The notes under the pieces were generated by a model, which saw nothing but the letters and a program-made list of their open reading frames with translations, ran no database searches and was not told the origin of the DNA. Shown here piece after piece: positions 34,418 through 43,224 of a stretch of DNA of 64,000 nt. Position 1 is the stretch's first letter. Each line of letters opens with the position of its first letter. The DNA is from Sphingopyxis sp. QXT-31 (GTDB taxonomy: Bacteria > Pseudomonadota > Alphaproteobacteria > Sphingomonadales > Sphingomonadaceae), in assembly GCF_001984035.1 (NCBI RefSeq), contig NZ_CP019449.1, positions 682,001-746,000 of the forward strand. The letters run 5' to 3'. The translations under genes and the position numbers were made by a program.

Positions 34418-35131
34418 TTATTGACGCTGGGTCGCGCCGCCGTCGACGAACAGGCCGTGGCCTGACATGAAACGCGCGTCGTCGGAGGCGAGGAAGGCGG
34501 CGACGTCGGCGATGTCCTCGGGCTGGCCGAGACGCCCGAGCGCGGCCTTGTCGATCCAGCGCTGTTTGAATTCGGGCATCGCCGAAAAGGCGGGCGCGGT
34601 CATCGGCGTGTCGATCGCGCCAGGCTGGATGCAATTGACCGTGATGCCATAAGCCCCGACCTCGGTCGCGACCGATTTGGCCATGCCCAGCACCGCATGT
34701 TTGGACGCGCTATAGGCCGCCATGCCCGCCTCGCCGAAGCTCGACATCACCGATCCGATCAGGATGATCCGGCCGTGGGGCGAGCTTTTGAGCAGCGGCA
34801 ACGCGTCGCGCATCAGGCGGAAGACCGCGGTGACGTTGACCGCCATCATCTGGTCGAAAAATTCATCGTCGTGCCCGTCGAGCATCTGCATGCCGGTGAT
34901 GCCCGCGCAGGCGACGACGATATCGAGCCGGCCCAACCGGCGGGCGGCCTCGTCGACCAGCCCCGCGTTGACACCCGCTTCGGTGACGTCGGCGACGATA
35001 TCGACGTCGCCCGCACGGTCGGTGGTCAGCACGCGCGCGCCGTCGGCGGTCAGCCGCCGCGCCGTCGCAAGCCCGATCCCCGATCCCGCTCCGGTGACGA
35101 GCGCGGCGCGGCCGTCGAGGCGGCCCGCCAT
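34418..35131 (-). CDS. SDR-family oxidoreductase
   Basis: 237 residues, classical SDR: GAGSGIG cofactor motif, NNAG position reads ACAGI, catalytic Ser in IGSVMSS and YSASK. An Asp in the loop after beta2 (TTDRAG) suggests NAD preference. It shares one base with the SDR gene upstream (TGATG), so the two are coupled. Predicted hydroxysteroid- or alcohol-dehydrogenase-like role. Confidence 0.9.
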   Translation of the reverse strand: MAGRLDGRAALVTGAGSGIGLATARRLTADGARVLTTDRAGDVDIVADVTEAGVNAGLVDEAARRLGRLDIVVACAGITGMQMLDGHDDEFFDQMMAVNVTAVFRLMRDALPLLKSSPHGRIILIGSVMSSFGEAGMAAYSASKHAVLGMAKSVATEVGAYGITVNCIQPGAIDTPMTAPAFSAMPEFKQRWIDKAALGRLGQPEDIADVAAFLASDDARFMSGHGLFVDGGATQRQ

Positions 35132-35877
35132 CAGAGCGAACTGCCGCCGTCGACGCGGAACTCGGCGCCGGTGGCAAAGGCGGACTCGTCCGATGCGAGG
35201 TAGAGGACGATCGCCGAAATTTCCTCGGGCTTGCCGAGCCGCCCGACGGGGTGCGTCGCGACCCAGCCATCGTACAGCGCCTGCGGATCATCGACCTGCG
35301 CCATCACCTTGTCGAGGATCGGCGTGTGGATTGCGCCCGGATGCACCGAATTGCAGCGGATGCCGTAACCCTTGCGCGCATAATGGAGCGCGGCCGACTT
35401 GGTGAGGTGCGTCACCGCGGCCTTGGCGGCGTTGTAGGCGGCCAGGTCGCCCTGCGCGCGCACGCCGCACATCGACGACATGTTGATCACCGACCCGCCA
35501 TGCTCCTTCATCTTCGGGATCACATGCTTGCAGCCTAGAAAGACCCCGTCGACATCGACCGAAAATTCGTGACGGAAGGCTTCGAGCGTCAGGTCCTCGA
35601 TCGAGCCGTGCGTCGTGATCCCGGCATTGTTGACGAGGATGTCGATCCGATCGCAGTTGCCGAGCGCGGTGAGCCAGTCGGCCTCTTCCGACACGTCGAG
35701 CTTGACGAAACGCTGGCCGAGTTCGGCGGCGAGCGCCTCGCCCGCGGCGGTGTCGATGTCGGCAATGACGACGCTTGCGCCCTCCGCGACGAAGCGGCGG
35801 ACGATGTCGAGCCCCAGCCCCGATGCGCCGCCGGTGACGAACGCGATCTTGCCCGCGATGCGGCCTTGCCCTGCCAT
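35131..35877 (-). CDS. SDR-family oxidoreductase
   Basis: 248 residues, classical SDR: GGASGLG, Asp after beta2 (VIADID, favouring NAD), NNAG, Ser in NMSSMCGV and YNAAK. The ATG at 35877 is preferred because GGAGG sits six bases upstream; an earlier in-frame start lacks this. Resembles 3-alpha/20-beta-hydroxysteroid dehydrogenases in general pattern. Divergent from the GMC oxidoreductase gene and coupled to the next SDR. Confidence 0.9.
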   Translation of the reverse strand: MAGQGRIAGKIAFVTGGASGLGLDIVRRFVAEGASVVIADIDTAAGEALAAELGQRFVKLDVSEEADWLTALGNCDRIDILVNNAGITTHGSIEDLTLEAFRHEFSVDVDGVFLGCKHVIPKMKEHGGSVINMSSMCGVRAQGDLAAYNAAKAAVTHLTKSAALHYARKGYGIRCNSVHPGAIHTPILDKVMAQVDDPQALYDGWVATHPVGRLGKPEEISAIVLYLASDESAFATGAEFRVDGGSSL

Positions 35878-35999
35878 CCTGTCCTCCATCTTTTGCGCTG
35901 GCACTATCATGCTGCGAACGGGGCGAGGGGACTATTTATTGCGCTAGGTGCGGCGGGCCGCCGGTCGGTTCCACATCGGGGCCGGGACAGGAGAGCGCC

Positions 36000-37637
36000 A
36001 TGGCGGAGAGCTGGGACTATATCGTCGTCGGGGCTGGATCGGCGGGATGCGTCGTCGCCGAGCAGCTGAGCGCCGACCCGCAAATCCGCGTGCTGCTGCT
36101 CGAGGCGGGCGGCGACAACGCCAGCCGCTGGGTCGCAATCCCCAAGGGGGTGGCGAAGCTCGTCACCAATCCCGACCATATCTGGGCCTATGGCGTGTCG
36201 CAGCCGCGCGGCGACGGCGGCGCGCCGGGCGAGGTGTGGATCCGCGGCAAGGGGCTCGGCGGGTCGTCGGCGGTCAATGGCATGATCTGGAGCCGCGGCG
36301 AGCCCGCCGATTACGACGAATGGGAAAAGCTCGGCGGCACCGGCTGGGATGGCGCGGCGATGACGGAGGCGTTCCGCAGCCTCGAGGATCATGGCCTCGG
36401 CGCCAGCGCGATGCGCGGGGCGGGCGGGCCGGTCGGCATCGCGCCCAAGATTCACAGCTATCCGCTGGCCGAGACGATCGTGCAGGCCGGGGTCGAGATG
36501 GGGTTGAAACCCGTCGACGACCTCAACGGCACGACGCTCGACCGCGTCGGCTTTTATTCGCACAATGTCCGCCGTGGGCGGCGCGAGAGCGCGGCGACGA
36601 CCTTCCTCGCGCGGGCGAAGAAGCGGCCGAACCTGCATGTCGTCACGCACGCGATGGCCGAGCGGCTGGTCGTCGAGAATGGCGTCGTGACCGGGGTCGA
36701 GGCGAAGGTCGCGGGCCAGCCGCGGCGCTTCGACTGCCACGGCGAGGTGATCGTGTCGGGCGGGACGCTGGAGAGCCCGTTGCTGCTCCAGCGCTCGGGC
36801 ATCGGTCCTGCCGATATGCTGCGCGCCGCGGGGGTCAAGCCGCTCATCGACGCCCCCGACGTCGGCGGGCGGCTGCGCGAGCATCTGGGCTTTTCGATGC
36901 CGCACCGGCTGGCACGCGATGTCGGCAGCAACCGCAGCTTCTTCGGCGTCGGGCTGATGCGCGCGATGGCGCAATATATGCTGACGCGCGGCGGCATCAT
37001 GGCGACCGGGCCGTTCGAGGTCGGTGCCTTCCTGAACCTCACCAGCCGCGACATGCGCCCAGATCTGCAGCTCTACCTCGGCGGCTACACCTTCGCGCTC
37101 GGCGACGACAAGCATCCGGTGCCGCTCAGCAGTATCGATCGCAAGCCGGGCATGACCATTTATGGGCAGCTCCTCCGGCTGACGAGCGAGGGGAGCATCG
37201 CGATCACCGGCCCCGGCAGCGATGCAGCCGCCGACATCAAGCCCAACTGGCTCTCGACGCGCGAGGACGAGCGCAGCGCGATCGCCGCGGTGCATGCGAT
37301 GCGCCGCTATATGGCGCAGCCCGCGCTCGTCGGCCTTGTCGAGCGCGAACTGCTTCCCGGCGCGGCGGTGCAGAGCGACGCCGAAATCCTCGCCGCCTTC
37401 CGCCGCCTCGCCACCTGCGGCCTGCACGGCGTGGGGACATGCCGGATGGGCAGCGACAATCGCGCGGTCACCGATGCGCGGCTGCGCGTCAACGGCGTCG
37501 GCGGGCTGCGCGTCGTCGATTGCTCGGTGATGCCGTCGCCGGTGACGGGCAACACCAACGCGCCCGCGATGGCGCTGGCGTTGCGCGCGGCCGGACTGAT
37601 CCGCGAGGATCGGCGACGGCTGCGCGCGGTGGCGTGA
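36000..37637 (+). CDS. GMC-family FAD oxidoreductase (choline dehydrogenase-like)
   Basis: 545 residues. FAD-binding VVGAGSAGCVVAEQL at the N-terminus, GMC signature 1 around GLGGSSAVNGMIWSRG, signature 2 around GGTLESPLLLQRSGIG, and the C-terminal catalytic His region CGLHGVGTCRMG plus VMPSPVTGNTNAP. Oxidises a primary or secondary alcohol to aldehyde/ketone, passing electrons to the quinone pool or O2. AGGAGAG ribosome site. Monocistronic, divergent from the SDR pair. Confidence 0.93.
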   Translation: MAESWDYIVVGAGSAGCVVAEQLSADPQIRVLLLEAGGDNASRWVAIPKGVAKLVTNPDHIWAYGVSQPRGDGGAPGEVWIRGKGLGGSSAVNGMIWSRGEPADYDEWEKLGGTGWDGAAMTEAFRSLEDHGLGASAMRGAGGPVGIAPKIHSYPLAETIVQAGVEMGLKPVDDLNGTTLDRVGFYSHNVRRGRRESAATTFLARAKKRPNLHVVTHAMAERLVVENGVVTGVEAKVAGQPRRFDCHGEVIVSGGTLESPLLLQRSGIGPADMLRAAGVKPLIDAPDVGGRLREHLGFSMPHRLARDVGSNRSFFGVGLMRAMAQYMLTRGGIMATGPFEVGAFLNLTSRDMRPDLQLYLGGYTFALGDDKHPVPLSSIDRKPGMTIYGQLLRLTSEGSIAITGPGSDAAADIKPNWLSTREDERSAIAAVHAMRRYMAQPALVGLVERELLPGAAVQSDAEILAAFRRLATCGLHGVGTCRMGSDNRAVTDARLRVNGVGGLRVVDCSVMPSPVTGNTNAPAMALALRAAGLIREDRRRLRAVA

Positions 37638-37900
37638 AGCATCTGGTGATGGCGATTCCGGGGCGGGGGACTGCCGTTGCCCTGTCCAAAGTTCAGGAAA
37701 GTTCAGCCCTGTGCGCTCCCCCAGCAGGACCTCGGCAACCGCGCATGTCGACCGAGTAAAAGCGCTGGAATCGATGCTTGCATAGCTAGATAATGTAGGA
37801 AAGCCTTTTTGAATACGACGGCTTTTTTGGAGTGGGCTGCGCTTGCATCTGGACCCCGGCTTTCGTCAGGGAGCGGAAACTAACGCCAGAAACCAGATGC

Positions 37901-38668
37901 TTATGCTAAAACGCTCTTGCGCTCTTTTAGCCAGCCGATCCCGCGGCGGAGCAGGTCGTAGAAGACCGGCAGGTCCCACGCGCAGCGGTCGACCGTCGGC
38001 CACCAGTCCATCATCGGCTGCAGGTCGTAATGCCCGCGGCAATGGCCGAGCGTCAGGTACAGCACTGCCCCCGCGCCGTGCCGCTTGATGTAGAAGACCG
38101 GGTAGGTGCCCGGCGCGTCCGCGGCTTCGACGAAGCCGGTGCCGGGGCCGGTGCATTCGGTGTCGAGCAGTATATGCAGGTCGCCGTGCGTTTCGAGGTG
38201 ATACAGCTCGTCGGTCGTCTCGAACGGCTCGATGCCCTTGGTGAGTTGGTGGTCGGGGTCGGCGACGCGCACCGTATAGGGCTCGATCGCCGGATGGCTG
38301 ATGAACTGCGAGCCGAGCAGGTTCATCATCAGCGGCGCCCAGCGCGGCGCGTCCCACAGACCGGTGTCGAGCAGGCGGAGGATCGAATTCGTCCCGTGGA
38401 GCGCGTACCAGCGCCCGCCCTTCGCTAGCCAGCGCTTGAGTGCCTCCTGCGCGGGCAGCGACGGGGTAACGTCGCAGGTATAGGTGATCAGGATATCGGC
38501 CGCCTCGATCGCCGCGATATTGTCGTAATTTTCGAACACCCGCGTCCGCACGCGCTGGTCCTCGGCGAGCAGTTTGAGCAGCTCGAGCCGCGCGAAATCC
38601 ATGTCGTGCCAGACACCGCCGCAGATCAGCACGCAATCGATGCGGGGCGGATGTTCGCTGTCGCTCAT
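37901..38668 (-). CDS. ThuA-like protein (second copy)
   Basis: 255 residues of the ThuA-like fold: CVLICGGVWHDMDF at the N-terminus, WYALHGTNSILR, and DELYHLETHGD. More distant from the ThuA-like protein at 22733 than a recent duplicate would be, yet both are near oxidoreductases of the same cluster. Function unknown. Divergent from the SDR gene at 38794 across 125 bases. Nothing gene-like is seen in the 260 bases between its stop and the GMC gene. Confidence 0.82.
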   Translation of the reverse strand: MSDSEHPPRIDCVLICGGVWHDMDFARLELLKLLAEDQRVRTRVFENYDNIAAIEAADILITYTCDVTPSLPAQEALKRWLAKGGRWYALHGTNSILRLLDTGLWDAPRWAPLMMNLLGSQFISHPAIEPYTVRVADPDHQLTKGIEPFETTDELYHLETHGDLHILLDTECTGPGTGFVEAADAPGTYPVFYIKRHGAGAVLYLTLGHCRGHYDLQPMMDWWPTVDRCAWDLPVFYDLLRRGIGWLKERKSVLA

Positions 38669-38793
38669 CGCCGGTTCTCTCCTCCTGTTATGGCGCCATC
38701 ATGCGGGTGCGGTGCGCTGCCGTCACCTTGCTGTATTGATAGGTTCCCGAAGACCATGAAACTGGCAAGAGGGACGGCGAGAGGAGAGGCGCG

Positions 38794-39576
38794 ATGCAGC
38801 AGAGGCTGGGCGGCAGGGTTGCTCTGGTCACCGGCGGGACCAGCGGGATTGGCGCTGCGGCGGTCGCGCGATTGACGCGCGAAGGCGCGAAAGTGGTCTT
38901 CACCGGCTCCAACACCGAGGCCGCCGCGAGGGTCGAGGCCGACACCGGCGCCGTCTTCCGCGCCCACCGCGTCGAGGACGCATCCGCCTGGCCCGCGCTG
39001 ATGGCGGAGATCGACGCCGAATATGGCCGGCTCGACATCGCCTTCGCCAATGCCGGGACCGAAGCGGGCGATGCGAGCGTCGAGGATATCGGCATCGACG
39101 CCTGGAACCATATCGTGGGGGTCAATCAGACCGGTGTGATGCTCACCGTCCAGCATGCGATTCGCGCGATGGCGAAGAATCCCGGCGGTGCTGCGGGGTC
39201 CATCGTCGTCAATTCTTCGATGAACGCGCATCGTGCGATGGGCAATTATGCCGCTTATTCGGTGACCAAAGCGGCGGTCGTCGCGCTGGTCAAGTCGGCG
39301 GCGATCCACTGCGCGGGCAAGGGCTATGCGATCCGCGTCAATGCCGTGCTTCCGGGGGTGGTCGAGACCGACATGATCCGCGGCGTCATCGACCGCGCGC
39401 CCGATCCCGACGCCGCCCGCGCCGCGTTCGAGGGCATGGCGCCGATGAAGCGCATGGCGCAGCTTGCCGAAGTCGCCGCCCTCGTCGCTTTCCTCGCCTC
39501 CGACGAGGCGGCGTTCATCTCGGGCGCCGACTATGTCATCGACGGCGCGACCACCGCCGGTATGATGGGCGTCTGA
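38794..39576 (+). CDS. SDR-family oxidoreductase
   Basis: 260 residues, classical SDR: GGTSGIG, VFTGSN after beta2 (suggesting NADP), the catalytic Ser in VVNSSMNAHR, YSVTK and a C-terminal DYVIDGATTAG. GAGAGGAGAGG precedes the ATG. Followed 25 bases later by the old-yellow-enzyme gene, so likely an SDR/OYE reduction pair. Confidence 0.9.
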   Translation: MQQRLGGRVALVTGGTSGIGAAAVARLTREGAKVVFTGSNTEAAARVEADTGAVFRAHRVEDASAWPALMAEIDAEYGRLDIAFANAGTEAGDASVEDIGIDAWNHIVGVNQTGVMLTVQHAIRAMAKNPGGAAGSIVVNSSMNAHRAMGNYAAYSVTKAAVVALVKSAAIHCAGKGYAIRVNAVLPGVVETDMIRGVIDRAPDPDAARAAFEGMAPMKRMAQLAEVAALVAFLASDEAAFISGADYVIDGATTAGMMGV

Positions 39577-39601
39577 CGGCCCCTATTCTGCTGGAGCGAC
39601 T

Positions 39602-40705
39602 GTGACCGAACCCAAGCTGTTCACGCCGATGACCGTCGGCGGCCTCGCCCTTCGCAACCGCATCGTGATTGCCCCGATGTGCCAATATTCGGCGGTCGAC
39701 GGCTGCATGACCGACTGGCATCTGATCCATCTCGGCAATCTGGCGCTATCCGGCGCAGCCTTGCTGACGATCGAGGCGACCGCGGTGTTGCCCGAGGGGC
39801 GGATCAGCTATGCCGACGTGGGCCTGTGGGACGATGCGACCGAAGCCGCGATGGCGCGCACGCTGGCGAGCGTCCGCCGCTGGTCGGATATGCCGATCGC
39901 GATCCAGCTTGGGCATGCGGGCCGCAAGGCCTCGACCGAGGTGCCGTGGAAAGGCGGGGCGCAGCTGGCGCCCGGCGGTCCGAACGGCTGGCAGACCGAG
40001 GGACCGTCGGCATTACCTTTCGCCGAAGGCGACGTTCCGCCGGCCGAGCTCGACCGCGACGGCATGGCGCGCATCCGCGACGCCTTTGCCGCATCGGCGA
40101 TCCGTGCCGCGCGGCTCGGCATCGATGCGGTGCAGATCCACGCTGCGCACGGCTATCTGCTGCACCAGTTTCTCTCGCCGCTGTCGAACCGCCGCACCGA
40201 CGATTATGGCGGCAGTCTCGAGAACCGGATGCGCTTTCCGATCGAGGTTTTCGATGCGGTGCGCGGGGCCTTTCCCGCCGATCGCCCCGTCACCGTCCGC
40301 GTGTCGGGTACCGACTGGGTCGATGGCGGCTGGACGATCGAGGAGACCGTCCGGTTCGGACAGGAACTCGAAGCGCGCGGCTGTTCGGCAATCCATGTGT
40401 CGAGCGGCGGGCTCGATCCGCGCCAGCAAATTCCGGTCGGACCCGGCTATCAGGTGCCCCTCGCGCGCGCGGTGATGCAGGCCGTGCCGATGCCGGTCGT
40501 CGCAGTGGGCATGATCACCGATTACGACCAGGCCGAGGCGATTATCGCCTCGGGCGACGCCGATATGGTCGCGCTGGCGCGCGGCATATTGTTCGATCCT
40601 CGCTGGCCTTGGCACGCCGCCGCGCACCTCGGTGCCAAAGTGTCCGCGCCGCCGCAATATCTGCGCTCGCAGCCGCGCGATTACCCCGATCTCTTTACAA
40701 TATAG
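39602..40705 (+). CDS. Old yellow enzyme, YqjM-like NADH:flavin oxidoreductase
   Basis: 367 residues, FMN-binding TIM barrel starting with GTG at 39602. The YqjM-type Cys is in APMCQYSA (residue 27); the substrate-binding His pair is in IHAAHGYLLHQF; NRRTDDYGGS and MVALARGILFDP are family signatures. Reduces activated C=C bonds (enones, possibly dienones or nitro compounds) with NAD(P)H. Last gene of the catabolic region on this side. Confidence 0.92.
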   Translation: MTEPKLFTPMTVGGLALRNRIVIAPMCQYSAVDGCMTDWHLIHLGNLALSGAALLTIEATAVLPEGRISYADVGLWDDATEAAMARTLASVRRWSDMPIAIQLGHAGRKASTEVPWKGGAQLAPGGPNGWQTEGPSALPFAEGDVPPAELDRDGMARIRDAFAASAIRAARLGIDAVQIHAAHGYLLHQFLSPLSNRRTDDYGGSLENRMRFPIEVFDAVRGAFPADRPVTVRVSGTDWVDGGWTIEETVRFGQELEARGCSAIHVSSGGLDPRQQIPVGPGYQVPLARAVMQAVPMPVVAVGMITDYDQAEAIIASGDADMVALARGILFDPRWPWHAAAHLGAKVSAPPQYLRSQPRDYPDLFTI

Positions 40706-40807
40706 AGATTTGCTGCCGGCGATCGAGAGCGTTGATTAAGCATTCCTTTTTCGTGCCAGATGGGACCCTGTCTGTTACTCTACGCGTGCGGAGGCGGCGC
40801 CCCGGTA

Positions 40808-41524
40808 ATGAGGACTGCAGCGGTGCGGATAGCGACATGGTGGCGAGTGGCGGCGAAAAACTGGGTGCTGGTGGGCACCTGCGCCGGGGTGCTCGTCATC
40901 CTGTCGATCCTGTCGCTGGGGACCGACCGCGGGTTCGCGGAGAATGCTCGGCTGCGCTAGCAGGTCGTCGATTCCTATGACGCGCGTGCCGCGCTGCAGG
41001 GGGTGCTGGCGCGGCATCAGGATATCGAGCTCGGCCAGCGTGGCATCGTGATCACCGGCGATCCGGCGTTCCTGGCGCCCTATCGCAGCGCCGAATCGCG
41101 CATCGACGCCAATTTCGAACTGTTCCAGAAGCTGGCGGGCGGCGAGGGGCAGGATCGGCTGATCGCCGAGCTGCGCGCGACCTCGACCGAAAAGCGCCGC
41201 TTCGTCGAACGCACGATCGACCTGGTCGAAGCCGGGCGGCGCGACGAAGCGATCGCGCTGATCGCCAGCGGCGAGGGCAAGAGGTCGATGGATCGCCTCC
41301 GCCTGCTCATCGGCGAAATCTCGGAGGCCGAGCGCAAGACGCTCGCCGAGCGCACCGCGGTCGCCGACGGTTCGCGCACCGCGCTCCGCCAGCGCAGCTT
41401 TGCGCTTCAGGCCGGGCTGATCCTGCTCTTGATCATCTCCGCGGTGCTGATCGCGCGCAGCCAGTGGGCGCGCAACCACGCCCTGTAATTGGTCGAAAAT
41501 GCGCTACGGAAGCGACGCAAATAG
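40808..41524 (+). pseudogene. CHASE3-domain membrane sensor, broken by two in-frame stop codons
   Basis: A single frame encodes an N-terminal membrane helix (NWVLVGTCAGVLVILSILSL), a CHASE3 extracytoplasmic helical domain (LGQRGIVITGDPAFLAPY), and a second helix (LILLLIISAVLIARS) followed by a short basic tail. The frame is cut by TAG at 40958-40960, right after the first helix, and TAA at 41486-41488, twelve codons before the natural TAG at 41522. No frameshift is needed to read through. No kinase domain follows, so the ancestor was a CHASE3-only protein of about 238 codons. Likely a decaying sensor. Confidence 0.8.
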
Positions 41525-41604
41525 GGTTACCGAAGCATGACGCTGCATGGTAACGGGCAATCTGGTCGCGCAAAGCTTCCCGATAAAGGGGCAAGTCGTT
41601 TGGA

Positions 41605-42189
41605 ATGAAACAGGATTCGCATCCCGAAAGCGATGCCAGGCGGTTGATCGATAGCCTCGGCGAGGGCGAGATCGAATGTCTGCGCCTGGTGGGCAAGGGC
41701 CTTGGGTCGAAGGCGATCGCGCGCGAGCTCGGTCTGTCGCCGCACACCGTCGATGCCCGGCTGAAGGCGACCTGCCGCAAGCTCGGCACCAATTCGCGCT
41801 TTGTCGCGGCCAAGATGCTGGCCGACAACCCGCCTTCATCTCCCGAAAAGCCACCGGATTCGACCGATACCAATTTGGTATATGAAAATGTGAGCCTTCC
41901 CAACGGGCCGGTTGCCGCCGACAAGGGGGCATCGGCGGGGGAAGGCGACGGCCCCGGCGATCTCGATCACGCCATGCCTCGAGAGACCGGGTCGATAGCC
42001 GATTCCGGGAGCGGGGGGGCTTGGCTCGAGCCGGATCATCCGATCGCCAAATTCTTCGGGGGCGAAAACAGGCTTTCGGTCTGGCAACGGCTGCTGGTCA
42101 CCCTTGCCATCGCGATGGGATCGGTCATCGCGTTCGGCGTGCTCGTCAACGGGCTCGTCGGAATCTCGAGGCTCATTTCGTCTCCCTGA
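41605..42189 (+). CDS. LuxR-type HTH protein with C-terminal membrane helix
   Basis: 194 residues. A LuxR/FixJ-type helix-turn-helix occupies about residues 15-65 (LGEGEIECLRLVGKGLGSKA, then LSPHTVDARLKATCRKLG) at the N-terminus, then a Pro/Gly/Asp-rich linker, then one hydrophobic helix near the C-terminus (LLVTLAIAMGSVIAFGVLVN). DNA binding at one end and membrane anchoring at the other suggests a tail-anchored regulator. It follows the broken CHASE3 sensor by 80 bases and precedes two small genes on the same strand. Confidence 0.85.
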   Translation: MKQDSHPESDARRLIDSLGEGEIECLRLVGKGLGSKAIARELGLSPHTVDARLKATCRKLGTNSRFVAAKMLADNPPSSPEKPPDSTDTNLVYENVSLPNGPVAADKGASAGEGDGPGDLDHAMPRETGSIADSGSGGAWLEPDHPIAKFFGGENRLSVWQRLLVTLAIAMGSVIAFGVLVNGLVGISRLISSP

Positions 42190-42224
42190 ACGGCCGCGAT
42201 CGGGCGGTCTGGGGGAGTGGGAAC

Positions 42225-42596
42225 ATGCTCAAGGAACGCATCGCCGCCGCCAACGAGGTCGCGGACAAGCTGCACCAATATGAAAAAGCGATCGACGAGG
42301 CGATCGCGCGTGCCGGGGAACTGGTCAGCATCTTGCCGCAGGCGCAGGCATCGGCCAAGCTGTCGTCCGTGATGGGCGATACGAGCTTCAACCTGTTGCA
42401 CGCTTCGGTGACCGGACTGTTCGAAGGGCGCGCACGCGTCGTCGCGCTGCACCACGAACTGACCAGCGTGAAGGACAGGATGGGGCTGCGCAACCGTATC
42501 GTCGGTGTCGGCGACCTCGGAAAGACATTGCCGCCGGCGGGGACCCTCGTCGAAGCGGATCCGATCCTCGCCGTCGACAGGACAGCGACGGCCTGA
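42225..42596 (+). CDS. Small helical protein of unknown function
   Basis: 123 residues, started at the ATG at 42225 with GGGGGAG upstream. Predominantly helical and Ala/Glu-rich (ERIAAANEVADKLHQYEKAI), with a central VTGLFEGRARVVALHHEL segment and a Pro-containing tail; no membrane helix. I do not recognise a family with certainty. Position, 35 bases after the membrane-anchored HTH gene, suggests an accessory of that regulator. Confidence 0.7.
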   Translation: MLKERIAAANEVADKLHQYEKAIDEAIARAGELVSILPQAQASAKLSSVMGDTSFNLLHASVTGLFEGRARVVALHHELTSVKDRMGLRNRIVGVGDLGKTLPPAGTLVEADPILAVDRTATA

Positions 42597-42647
42597 GGGC
42601 ATCCCCCCAGGTCGTGATCACAACATGTCTATTGAGAGGACGTGACC

Positions 42648-43079
42648 ATGATCTGGGGGGTGCTTTACCTGGTGGCGCTGGTCACGGTGCTGGTCATCGT
42701 GCTGCGCATCGGGGACGGCGAGAGCCGCTTCGCGATCGTGGTGCTCGCGGTCGCGTCGGTGATGACCGCGGTTGCGCTCTATCTGTCGCGCACCCGGTTC
42801 GAGATTTTCAGCCTGTCTGTCGTCTCGGTCGATTTGCTGCTGCTGGCCATCTACATGGCGCAGGCACTGCGCAGCCGGCGATACTGGCCGATGTGCCTGC
42901 CGGCCTTTCAACTGATCAACGTGATCACCCATATGGCGAAGCTCGCGGCGCCTGAGATCGTGCCGCGCGTCTATTCGGCGGGGCAGGGCTTTTGGGCCTA
43001 TCCGATGCTGACGGTGATCCTCTGCGCGGCGCTATGGAACCGCGCCGACCAGAAGGCGCGCGCCGCCCGCGGCGGCTGA
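42648..43079 (+). CDS. Small integral membrane protein of unknown function
   Basis: 143 residues with about four hydrophobic helices (LYLVALVTVLVIVLRI, FAIVVLAVASVMTAVALYL, FSLSVVSVDLLLLAIYMAQ, and YPMLTVILCAALW) and a basic C-terminus. The ATG at 42648 is chosen because GAGAGGA lies seven bases upstream; a GTG two codons earlier is possible. Third gene of the HTH-led trio. No family recognised. Confidence 0.75.
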   Translation: MIWGVLYLVALVTVLVIVLRIGDGESRFAIVVLAVASVMTAVALYLSRTRFEIFSLSVVSVDLLLLAIYMAQALRSRRYWPMCLPAFQLINVITHMAKLAAPEIVPRVYSAGQGFWAYPMLTVILCAALWNRADQKARAARGG

Positions 43080-43224
43080 CGCGCCTTGCGCCGCCATGAA
43101 CGGCGCGCCGATCCTGCGACAATTTGCGACAAAATTACGCCTATCCGGCATGGCGGTGGGACAGACCGCGCCTAGACCGCCCTCATCGCAGTCTCCTTCG
43201 GACTGCTCATGAGGAGTTCGTTAC

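Noticed and set aside
35948..37759. A 603-codon alternative frame over the GMC oxidoreductase gene
   Set aside because: Extremely Arg/Gly-rich and overlaps the GMC gene with intact FAD and GMC motifs on the same strand.
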